From contig NC_044574.1 of assembly GCF_901933205.1 (NCBI RefSeq), positions 1,056,501 through 1,120,500 of the forward strand: a stretch of 64,000 nucleotides of DNA. The letters run 5' to 3'. The DNA is from Camarhynchus parvulus. Taxonomy: Eukaryota > Chordata > Aves > Passeriformes > Thraupidae. Positions 55,596 through 64,000 of the stretch are shown one piece after another. Made by a program: the position numbers and the translations under genes. Position 1 is the stretch's first letter; every line of letters starts with the position of its first letter. The notes under the pieces were generated by a model. The model was not told the DNA's origin. It was given only the letters and a program-made list of their open reading frames with translations, and did no database searches.

Positions 55596-55746
55596 CTGGC
55601 CCCTTCTCTGGGGGCTCGCCTGCCCCTTCCTGGGCTGGGATTTGGGATTTGCCTTCTCCGCCATCTCCGTGATCCTGAGCCTCAGAGGGGTTGGGGGATC
55701 CTCTGGGGGGTCCCAGGAAGTGCAGCCTCCCCAGGGAGGGGTGTTC
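55596..55746 (-). CDS. Unnamed gene, upstream exon with likely start
   Basis: 151 bp between acceptor acactgccag and donor gtgaggg, both on the - strand. One frame is open throughout and ends in phase 0. Its second half reads MAEKANPKSQPRKGQ then ASPQRRGQ, with the ATG (55662-55664) in strong context (gagATGg). This could be the first coding exon, with the first 82 bases as 5' UTR. Alternatively the frame continues upstream (WDPPEDPPTPLRLRITE) and this is an internal exon. The lysine- and glutamine-rich start is not a signal peptide. It splices in frame to the start of the 53671-54070 exon, after which the frame break described there occurs. The product would be roughly 140-150 residues. I do not recognise it. 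Confidence 0.45.
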
Positions 55747-55847
55747 CTGGCAGTGTCCCCAGGTCACAAAGGGCTCTGGGCACGGCACAGCCCCGTGTCA
55801 CAAAGGGCCCTGGGACACCCTGACAACCAGGGGACTGTCTGGGTCCA

Positions 55848-55948
55848 GATGGAACTGGTTGGATTTGGATGGAAATGGTTGGAATTGGTTGGAACTAATT
55901 GGAATTGATTGGAACTGGTTGGAATTTGTTGGAAATGTTTGGAACTCA
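55848..55948. repeat. Short TTGGAA-type array
   Basis: Around nine 10-12 bp units of the form ggttggaa(c/t)t, for example attggaattgattggaactg. It lies upstream of the - strand gene's exon. Confidence 0.85.
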
Positions 55949-55984
55949 CTCAGGGGCATCCACAGCTGCTGTACCAGGGCCTGC

Positions 55985-56515
55985 CCCTGCTCTGAGCCAG
56001 GAATTCCTTGCCAAGATGCCAGCCCAATCTCCCCTTTCCCAGTGGGAGCCATTCCCTGGCTCCTGTCCCTGCAGGCCTTGTCCCCAGTCCCTCTCCAGCT
56101 CTCCTGCAGCCCCTGCAGGCCCTGCCAGGGACTCTGAGCTCTGCCTGGAGCCTTCCCTTCTCCAGGGGAGCATTCCCAGCTCTGCCAGCCTGGCTCCAGA
56201 GCAGAGGGGCTCCAGCCCTGCAGCAGCTCCGGGGCCTCCTCTGGGCTCTCTGCAGCAGCTCCACGTGCTCCTGCTGTTGGCCCCAGGGCTGGGGCAGCTC
56301 TGCAGGTGGGCTCTCACCTGAGCCAGGGGCACAGCGACACAATTCCCACCTTGCCTTTGGCATCAGCCCAGGGCTGAGCAGGGGGGTCTGGGCTGGGCCA
56401 TTCCAGCCTCATCCCAACATCCCAAACCCTCTCCCAGGGCTGCTCTCCATCCCTTCTTTCTCCTCCCCGCCTGGATTTGTGCTGGGATTGCCCTGACCCT
56501 GGTGCCAGACCTTCC
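55985..56515 (-). mobile_element. CR1 LINE internal fragment
   Basis: It lacks the 3' end and starts at caggaattccttgccaagat, then runs to about 56515 (cctggtgccagaccttccac). Its body is nearly identical to those at 1.84 and 18.5 kb. Confidence 0.85.
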
Positions 56516-58109
56516 ACTTGTTTTTTTGTCCTTCCTGAGGTTCCCACTGTCCCACCTCTCTGGGTCTGTCTGGATGTCCCATCCCTTCCAGAGTCCTCTC
56601 ATCCCATGGCCATTCCCCTCCCAACATGCAGGATGTGCTTTCCGCTCCTCAGAGTGTGACAGAATCCCTTTAGCTGGAATTTTCTGTTTAGCTCAGTTTT
56701 TAGGGATTATTGCCTCAAAAAGGGGCACAATCCAAGCTGGAGAAGGGCTGCTGGGACATGACTTCTGTCCCAGTGCAGAGGGTGCAGCTCAAGCTGGGTG
56801 TGCTCAGAACAGGAGGTTTATTTACGAGTTTGTCCTGTTTTTGTTTCTCCCCGCTCCGTGAGCGTTCCCCCCACCGTTCTGCCAGGGGAGAACACAATAA
56901 TAAAGATGCAAATGTGATTTTTCCAACCCAAACATTTCACGGCAAAGCTGTGGGAGGAGTGAGCTGAGGCTCCTGGCTGGGACAGGGATCCAGGGAGAGG
57001 GGAAAACAAAAAAAGAGCTTTGACCTCACATCATCCCCTGGAAACTTCCCCATTTTTGGATCTTTTCGGTTCTCAGGGAGCCTAAACCCCACAGCACTGT
57101 GGAAAAAGGGAGGAGTTTGCTGCAGGTTGTGTTCTCTCCCCTACATTTTTCTTCCTCCTCCCTCTGGACCTGCCCTTCATCCTCCTCAAGGACTCATCCT
57201 GCTTTTCCCCTAATTGGAAAGGGGACAATTTTTGAGGGGCAATTTTATTTTGCCCCTTATAGATGGGAGCCCTGACCAGAGCTGATAACTCTGGGGGTTG
57301 GATCCTCCCTTCCCAGAGCCCTCACACGGAGCTTTCCCCACCAGCAGGGTCCTCCAGGGCTTTTCCTCAGGGTGGCCTCACGTGGAAGACCCTGTGGGGC
57401 TCGTCCTGAATCTGTTTGTTTCCCTGGCAGCTCGTTCCTGATAAAGTTTTAATGGATTTTTAAATTTATCATGAAACAGGCGCGGGGCCGGCATCCGGCT
57501 CCGCTCGTTTTTACACCGGGAAAGTGTCAGGGTGGGATTTTCCTTGGGGAGGGAGGGAGGGATGGAGGAGAAAGGCACATCCAGGTGTGTTCGGCCTTGC
57601 GGGGCACCTGGGATGGCAGGAGACCCAAAACCCAGCCTGAAAACGTTGGATAAGGAGGAAATCTCTGTCGACATCGTCGCTTTGTGACTTCTCCAAAGCC
57701 TGGCTCGGGCAGGGGAGGGAGAGGCCGGAGCGGGAACGGCTCCACGGAGTTTTCCAGATGAAAAACACAGGCTACTTGTTCAGCCCTGGAGTTTAGGTCA
57801 GCTGGAGTTATGGGAAACAGATGATGGCCGGTGGCGGGCCGGGCTCTGACAGATCCCCCATTGTTGAGCCGGGATCCTCCGGAGCGGTGCCGGGAGCGGG
57901 GCCCGGCCAGGCCCAGGCTGCAGGAGGGGCTGGAGCTCCACAGCCAAGGGTTTGGGTTCCCCAGGAGGGACTGCGCTGAGGGAAAGGCTGCGTGGGGAGG
58001 TTCCTGCCCCAGGGATTCAGTCTGGGCTCCTGGGAATGCCTGGGGGGATGTTCCCTGGGAGCAGCTTGGATCTTGTGTGGTGAAGGTGGTTCTGAGGGGT
58101 GCTGGAGTC
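56516..58109. other. Unique intronic DNA with CpG-rich patches
   Basis: 57420-57500 (taaagttttaatggattttt, gcgcggggccggcatccggc) and 57820-57920 (ccggtggcgggccgggctct) alternate AT-rich and CpG-rich sequence and may be conserved or promoter-like. I see no transcript evidence. No exon is supported. Confidence 0.35.
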
Positions 58110-58380
58110 ATGGGATGGGCTGGGTGGCCTTAAATGCCATCCCCATCTCCATCCATGGGCAGGGACACCTCCCACTGCCCCAGGTGGATCCAGCCTGGCC
58201 TTGGGCACTGCCAGGGATCCAGGGGCAGCCCCAGCAAATCTGGGAATTCCAGCCCAGCCAGGAATTCCTTGCCAAGATGCCAGCCCAATCTCCCCTTTCC
58301 CAGTGGGAGCCATTCCCTGGCTCCTGTCCCTGCAGGCCTTGTCCCCAGTCCCTCTCCAGCTCTCCTGCAGCCCCTTCAGG
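58110..58380 (-). mobile_element. CR1 LINE 3' fragment
   Basis: 3' end near gatgggctgggtggccttaa, body to ctctcctgcagccccttcag, where it is truncated. Confidence 0.85.
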
Positions 58381-58727
58381 TTCAGGAGGCTGCTATCAGC
58401 CTTTTTAGGATCTTTCTTCTAAAATCAGTAGCCATTTTCTTGGGAATCTCTTGACCTCTGGAATGCAGGGGCCCAATCCTGGATAACCCCAAGCAGGCTA
58501 AGCCAGGGGCTGAGCTTTTCTGTCATTGCAGCATCTGAAAGGTTCAACCTTCCCTGGGCAGCCAAGGAGCTGCTTTCCCTTTCCTCAAGAGGATTTTAGA
58601 TCCAGCCCATTCCCATGGGGAAATCTGGGAGCGGGGAGAGCTTCTCAGTGCGGGACAGGTGGATCTGAGGATGCTCAGGTTGCTGGGAAGTTTTCAGCAG
58701 GAATGAAGGGGATGTGGAAAAGCCTCT

Positions 58728-59530
58728 TTGTGGCAGGAGAAGGCTCTGGAACATTCCTTGGAGCAGTGGCAGGAGAAGGCTCTGGAACATTCCTTGGGGC
58801 AGTAACAGGAGAAGGCTCTGGAACATTCCTTGGGCAGTGACAGAAGGCTCTGGAACATTCCTTGGGGCAGTAACAGGAGAAGGCTCTGGAACATTCCCTG
58901 GGGCAGTGGCAGGAGAAGGCTCTGGAACATTCCTTGGAGCAGTGGCAGGAGAAGGCTCTGGAACCTTGGATCAGTAACAGGAGAAAGGATCTGGAACATT
59001 CCTTGGAGCAGTGGCAGGAGAAGGCTCTGGAACATTCCTTGGATCAGTAACAGGAGAAAGGATCTGGAACATTCCTTGGAGCAGTGGCAGGAGAAGGCTC
59101 TGGAACATTCCTTGGGGCAGTAAGAGGAGAAGGCTCTGGAACATTCCCTGGAGCAGTGGCAGGAGAAGGCTCTGGAACATTCCTTGGGGCAGTAAGAGGA
59201 GAAGGCTCTGGAACATTCCTTGGAGTAGTGGCAGGAGAAGGCTCTGGAACATTCCCTGGGGCAGTGGCAGGAGAAGGCTCTGGAACATTCCCTGGAGCAG
59301 TGGCAGGAGAAGGCTCTGGAACATTCCCTGGGGCAGTGGCAGGAGAAGGCTCTGGAACATTCCCTGGAGCAGTGGCAGGAGAAGGGCTCCAGAACATTCC
59401 CTGGGGCAGTAAGAGGAGAAGGCTCTGGAACATTCCTTGGGGGGGTGGCAGGAGAAGGCTCTGGAACATTCCCTGGAGCAGTAACAGGAGAAGGCTCTGG
59501 AACATTCCTAGGAGCAGTGGCAGGAGCTGT
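58728..59530. repeat. 36-bp (12-codon) minisatellite, about 22 units
   Basis: The unit is ggcaggagaaggctctgg followed by aacattcc(c/t)tggagcagt. Most units are exactly 36 bp, so frames are kept over long stretches. On the - strand one frame reads NVPEPSPATAPG repeated. Shortened units occur at 58830-58850 and 58955-58985, and a one-base gain at about 59388 shifts the frame. Confidence 0.95.
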
Positions 59531-59619
59531 TCCATTCGGGAAGGGCCAGATCCATGCCTGGTCCAGCTCATCTCCATAAACTCTGGACACATCCACCGTT
59601 GCTTGATGGGTTTGGTCAG
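59500..59619 (-). CDS. Weak coding exon candidate leading into the array
   Basis: On the - strand, acceptor ggattttgttttcag is followed by an open frame DQTHQATVDVSRVYGDEL, then DQAWIWPFPNGTAPATAP, which runs straight into the 12-residue repeat NVPEPSP(A/V/L)TAPG. The wording is protein-like and proline-rich. However, the array stays open in all three - frames, the frame slips at about 59388, and no donor or partner exon was identified. It could be an upstream exon of the unnamed gene at 53.7-55.7 kb, or chance. Confidence 0.22.
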
Positions 59620-60130
59620 CTGAAAACAAAATCCACGCCACGGAAAATCGGGAAAAGGAGCGAATCTTTGGCCGGTCCCCGGTGTCCCTGCCCTGCCAGG
59701 GACCCTCCGCTGGCTGCTGCCCCTCGCAGATAACCTGAGGGCTCTGGATCTTGGGAGAAGCTTTGTTCCCACGCTTTTCCTGCCCTCCAGAGCAGCAGTG
59801 GCTGGGAAAGCCGGAGCCGTCACCCTGGAGAGGTTTAATGTCCCTCTGGCCTGGCCGAGCCCTTCCCAAGCCATTCCTCCCTCCAGCTGTTCAAAAGGGA
59901 AACCTGGAACATCCCAAAAGGCCCCCAAGGGAAATCCTGGGGAGGATTGGAGCTGTTCTGTTCCTGCTGGGTGAACAAACCTCTTGGGATTCCGGAGAAT
60001 TGGGGTGGTAGATCCAAACTCGATGTTTTAAAGGCTGGCCACGCGTTGGGTGTTGATTCAAGCAAAGCTGGCTTTGCCTGGGATTAGGGGATGGGAAATG
60101 CATCTTGGATTGGGGCAGCACGCCTGGCTT
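59620..60130. other. Unique intronic DNA
   Basis: GC-rich unique sequence between the 36-bp array and the LTR. No feature seen. Confidence 0.5.
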
Positions 60131-60135
60131 GGGGT

Positions 60136-60516
60136 GTTCACAGGGGTCTGAGGATGAGGGAAGAGACGAGGATCTGACTCCATGTTTCAGAAGGCTTGAT
60201 TTGTTATATTATGATATATATTCTATTAAAACTATACTAAAAGAGTAGAAGAAAGGATTTCATCAGAAGGCCAGCTAAGCTAAGAATAGAATAGGAAAGA
60301 ATGATAACAAAGGCTTCTGTCTCAGACTCTCTGTCTGAGCCAGCTGGGCTGTGATTGGCCATTAATTAGAAACAACCAACATGGGCCAATCACAGATGCA
60401 CCTGTTGCATTCCACAGCAGCAGATAATCAATGTTTACATTTTGTTCCTGAGGCCTCTCAGCTTCTGAGGAGGAAAAATCCTAAGGAAAGGATTTTTCAT
60501 AAAAGATGTCTGAGAC
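60136..60516 (-). mobile_element. Solo LTR of a passerine endogenous retrovirus
   Basis: 381 bp, sense on the - strand. It is flanked by a 5-bp direct repeat ggggt (60131-60135 and 60517-60521), fitting a retroviral target-site duplication. Read on the - strand it begins with gacatcttttatgaaaaatc and ends with agacccctgtgaac. From memory it closely resembles the LTR of an ERVL-like family common in zebra finch and other songbirds. A CCAAT-type motif within gattggcc occurs twice. No internal retroviral sequence is attached, so it most likely arose by recombination between two LTRs. Confidence 0.85.
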
Positions 60517-60521
60517 GGGGT

Positions 60522-60874
60522 AATTTGAGGAAAAGCTCCTCTGGCTGAGCGGCAGAACAAAAGAAACGATCCAGACTGAACCCCTGCCCTCGTTAAATGA
60601 ACTGAGCAGCAGCAAGGACACGGAATTTCCCTCCTGATATTCCAGGGAAAGCACATCCCTGTTCACACTGGAACCTCTGAGATGGCATTGGAGTGGAATT
60701 CGCACCTTGGATTACTCGGAAGGTTTGCTGTGGCCACTTGTATGTCATGCTAGAACTTCCCTCAGCCTGAAGGTCCTGAAAATTCCCTGAGTTTGGAGGT
60801 TTGTGCTTCCACACAGACACTTCCCTTGCAGCTGGATTGGGACAGAGCAGATCAGAAAATAGGGAATGGTGTCA
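60522..60874. other. Unique intronic DNA
   Basis: No feature seen. The last 40 bases grade into the CR1 copy that follows. Confidence 0.45.
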
Positions 60875-61135
60875 GGCTGTGCTCCCAGGGAGCAGGGACA
60901 GCGTGGGGGGAACAGCCTCAGGCTGGGATATTGGGAAGGATTTCCTCATGGAAAGGGTGTTCAGGCCTTGAAACTGCCCAGGGCAGGGGTGGAGTTCCCA
61001 TTCCTGGAGGTATTTAGAATCCATGTGGATGTGGCACTTGGGACAGGGGTCAGAGGTGGCCTTGGCAGGGCTGGGGATGGTTGGACTCGATGATCTCAGA
61101 AGGTTTTTTCCAACCTCAGTGATTCCATGATCCCA
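60875..61135 (+). mobile_element. CR1 LINE 3' end, GACTCGATGATCTCAG type
   Basis: ggctgtgctcccagggagca, then ttggactcgatgatctcaga and ttttttccaacctcagtgat followed by tccatgatccc. It is a well preserved example of the subfamily seen as a fragment at 4.34 kb. Confidence 0.85.
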
Positions 61136-62611
61136 GAAGAGGCTGGGGTTTGATGCTGGTGGGCTCCGGCCAGCAGTCTCCTGCTCCAGGGTGTTCCTTG
61201 TGCCCTAAGGATGAGGAACATTCCCATCTGCTCCACCAGCAGAGCTCTGCTGTGTCCAGGAGTTGTGCATTTCCTTGGAGAGCTTCTCTCCTTGTTCCTT
61301 CCCAGAAAATGCTCTGCCCTGGGATCCTGGAGGTCCTGGATCTGCTGAGTCTCCTCCCAGTTCTGCTTTCAAAGGTGGAAAACTCCTTCTCCTGGAAGCT
61401 CATCCTGCCCCTGTTCTCCCTGAGCTGTTGACAAAGTTCTTGTGGACGCCAGAAGTTTATAGAGCACAGGAACCTTTGGATAAACCCATGGAACAAAATC
61501 CATCCAAGGCTATTCCAACCTGTCCTGTGGCTCAGGACCGGCTGAGAACAATGCTGGAAAAGCCGGAATTCCCTGCCCAGGCCATTGTTGTGTTATTTTT
61601 CAGCAGCACCTGGGCTGGTGCTGGCTCTGCTGGGTGTTCCTGCTGGGACAATTGGGAATTTATGGATTTGCGCTGTGGGCAGGGCAGGGGTGGCTCCTGA
61701 CGGCTCCTGGGCACCCTCTGCTCTGCCTCAGAGGCCTCCTGGCTTTGACTGGTGGAGAAATTCCATTTTCTGCTCCTGATTTTCAGTGAAATGAGGTTCA
61801 AACAGTCGTTTGCAGAGCAGGGGTTGCTGCTTGTTGCGTCCTGGGAATGTTTGGTTTTCCCTGTTTTGTCCAGATGGGTGAATGGGAATGAGCTGGAAGC
61901 CCTGGTGCCATTTGGGAAAAGGTTTCTATCCCAAAGTGAGGAATTTATTCCCGGTTCCATGCCTTTTTCCCTGCAGTACCAAGGAATAGAAATCCCTATT
62001 TATTTATTTTTAGTATTTATTTTCAAGAGTGGAGCAACTCTTGATTCCATCCTTGGAGGTCAGTGGGAGGCTTTGGAGCCCTGCTCGGACCCTGGGGTCA
62101 CAACTGGCTCCAGGGGTGTCTGCTCTGGAATTTGGAGACAGGAGCTCCCTGACCCTTCCACCACCCTCAGCAGGCAGTTCTGGCAATTTTATTTCCTCCA
62201 GCATTCTTTTTTCCCCTCAAACCCTCAATTCCTTGGTTTTCCATCATGCTGCCAGTGGCAGTTTTCTGTCAGGGATGGCTTTGTCCTGCAAAAAGAGGAG
62301 AAACCCTGAGCACGTCCAAAATCTGGTTTTCAACTCCTGGTCCCCACATTCCAGCTGTTGCTTTCATGGTGATTCCCTGGAAAGAAGGAAAAAATCCTGG
62401 TTTTGTCTCTTCCCTAGAGCAGCAGGTCAGAAGGAGCATGGCAAGGGGAACACCAGGATCAGGATCTCTCTGAATTCCTTGGATTTGAAGTGGGGAGAGT
62501 GGATTCCTCCCCTCCACATCACATAGGCTGTAGAAATGTCCCATTTCTCAGCAAATTGGGGCTTGCTGCTTTTGGGAAAAGTGGAGCATCTGGAAAAGGG
62601 GCTGAAGTGGG
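61136..62611. other. Unique intronic DNA
   Basis: No array. Open frames are present on both strands, but none has splice support or recognisable content. Confidence 0.5.
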
Positions 62612-62715
62612 AGGAATCCTGGGATGGTTTGGGTTGGAAGGGATCTCAACTCCATCCGAGCCCTTTGCATCCCTGGGATGCCCTTTTGGGATGCAACCTC
62701 CTCCTTTTCTGTCCC
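62612..62715 (-). mobile_element. CR1 LINE 3' end, minimal
   Basis: gaatcctgggatggtttggg then ttggaagggatctcaactcc. It is cut after about 100 bp. Confidence 0.75.
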
Positions 62716-62927
62716 AACCCCGGCTCAGAGGTTGGGTCAATTAACGCTTAATTAGGAGCTGGGAAGGCTCTGGCAGGACCTGGCTGCTCCGAAATCCCTT
62801 TGGGAAGGCATTCCATGGGTTAACGCTGTGCTCCAAAGCTGGATTCCCAAAGCCAGGCTGGTTACTCAGGCTGTTTTCCCTCTTCCACCAACGCTGCTCC
62901 CTAATCAGATTTGTCAGGAGCTCTGGG

Positions 62928-63062
62928 GACAGGGACAGGACGGGACAGGGACAGGATGGGACAGGGACGGGACGGGACAGGGACGGGACGGGACAGGGAC
63001 AGGGACAGGACAGGACGGGACAGGGACAGGACGGGACGGGACAGGGACAGGACGGGAAGGAC
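62928..63062. repeat. G-rich GGGAC/GGACA pentamer array
   Basis: About 26 units of gggac, ggaca and aggac. On the + strand GGGACGGGACAGGGACAGGG gives G runs separated by two or three bases, another quadruplex-capable tract, here on the opposite strand to the CCCAT arrays. Confidence 0.9.
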
Positions 63063-63869
63063 CTTCCCGGGTCACTGCAGGGCCACGCTCTGGAGCCACA
63101 CCAACACAAACACAGGTGGCCCTGGCCAAGGAGCTGAGCCCTGGCACCCCATAATACGTGGGGAACCCATCCCAGGTGTGGGGATGATCCCAAAACTCCA
63201 GCATACCCCAAACCCCCTCTGTTTTGCCCCATCCCTGCCCCTCTGTCCCAATTCCCCCGCCCCGCTCCACGGCTGTGCTGCCGGGCTCGAACATTAGAGG
63301 GCATCTCCTCCTCACGCTTCCATGCGTTATTTATTTTTGTGGTGTTTTGTTTTACTGCAGTGGGGCCTGTCCTCAAAAAGCCAGGAGAGCCTTTTCCCTG
63401 CTGTGCAGAGCAGCCAGATGGGAAGTGCAATATCCCGCTGCTGCCCCTCATTACCGGGCCCTCGGAAAAGCTCCCCCCTTCCCACATGTGACCATATTAA
63501 AGTGGCCTTTGCAGCCTTTCCCCCCATATAAAACTGTCTTCACTCCTGCGGTCCGGGAGTTAAAAGGGAACTCCAGCTGCAGGCAGGGGGCTGAAATTAA
63601 AGGCTTTGCCCTGGTCTAAATGGAAAATGGATATTGCTTCCCATATCCAGGGCCGGGAACAATGGGGCTGCGGCTCCGGGCAGGGGTAATGGCCTGCTTT
63701 GCTGGGAGGAAGGAGCGGAGGGGAAGGGGGAAAAGGGGGAATCTCACCTTTTCCCCTCCTGGTTAACTCTTCCGTGGCTGGTGGGGAGCAGGAGAAGCCG
63801 AGCAAGGAGCCTGGGACCAGCAGTGGCTTTTGCAGCAGAGCTGAGGCAAAGCCTCCAGCAGCTTCCCCT
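63063..63869. other. Unique DNA with conserved-looking block
   Basis: 63290-63560 is repeat-free with motifs ccatgcgttatttatttttg, catgtgaccatattaaagtg and cccccatataaaactg. The last two resemble partial SRF/MEF2-type AT cores. Candidate regulatory DNA, inferred only. Confidence 0.35.
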
Positions 63870-64000
63870 GGAGAGGACGGGGTTTGAAGCAATTGCTCCC
63901 GGAGAGAATGGGGTTTGAAGGAGAGAACGGGGTATGGAACAACTCCCCTTGGAGAAAACGGGATTTGAAACAATTCCACGTGGGGTTTGAAAAAATTCCC
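63870..64000. repeat. Array running off the right edge
   Basis: About four units of ggagag(a/g)acggggtttgaa with tails caattgctcccc, caactcccctt or caattccacg, period roughly 30-36 bp. The array continues beyond the window. Confidence 0.75.

Noticed and set aside
58728..59530. CRISPR-like regular array
   Set aside because: Units are contiguous with no unique spacers and the genome is a vertebrate, so it is an ordinary minisatellite.
63480..63560. CArG-box pair as a muscle enhancer
   Set aside because: ccatattaaag and ccatataaaa only partly fit the CC(A/T)6GG pattern, so I kept it as part of a general regulatory candidate only.
36189..64000. Further EXOC6B exons, for example the one expected to encode GARETFENYY
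   Set aside because: I looked for the expected wording on the + strand and did not find it. My reading was by eye, so a missed exon is possible but I cannot support one.

Overview
This window is vertebrate nuclear DNA, almost certainly from a songbird or a close relative. The evidence is about 30 CR1 LINE fragments of the passerine type (3' ends reading CAACCCAAACCATTCCATGATTC on the sense strand), a solo LTR that resembles a familiar passerine endogenous retrovirus family, GC-rich unique DNA, and the absence of any compact prokaryote-like gene layout. Most long open frames are stop-free tandem repeats or CR1 pieces, not genes.

The one gene I can name with confidence is EXOC6B, the Sec15-like exocyst subunit, on the + strand. 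Two phase-0 coding exons are visible, at 29476-29652 (59 codons) and 36120-36188 (23 codons), separated by a 6.5 kb intron. Joined, they read from the variable acidic linker into the start of the conserved Sec15 core. I found no other EXOC6B exon, so I read the rest of the window as intron on either side.

A second, unnamed gene is likely on the - strand near 53.67-55.75 kb. A 151 bp exon with good splice signals and a strong-context ATG lies upstream of a terminal exon ending in a convincing amphipathic C-terminus. The two ends of the terminal exon are in different frames, which means either an indel in a GC-rich run or a decayed gene. A weaker - strand exon candidate sits at 59.5 kb beside a 36-bp (12-codon) repeat.

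Layout: 1-31 kb is mostly unique intronic DNA with scattered CR1 pieces and five tandem arrays (10.4, 13.7, 16.2, 21.3 and 23.4 kb). From 31 to 44.6 kb tandem arrays take most of the sequence, and the second EXOC6B exon sits among them with arrays starting about 60 bp upstream and about 230 bp downstream. From 44.6 to 64 kb unique DNA alternates with CR1 and further arrays. I estimate that tandem arrays cover about 16 kb, a quarter of the window. Several arrays can be traced to CR1 or CR1-flanking sequence, including one whose apparent pre-expansion copy survives at 22.18 kb.

I found no tRNA, rRNA, CRISPR array or undescribed defence-like system. The most interesting material is how the arrays formed, the exon embedded among them, and the unnamed - strand gene.
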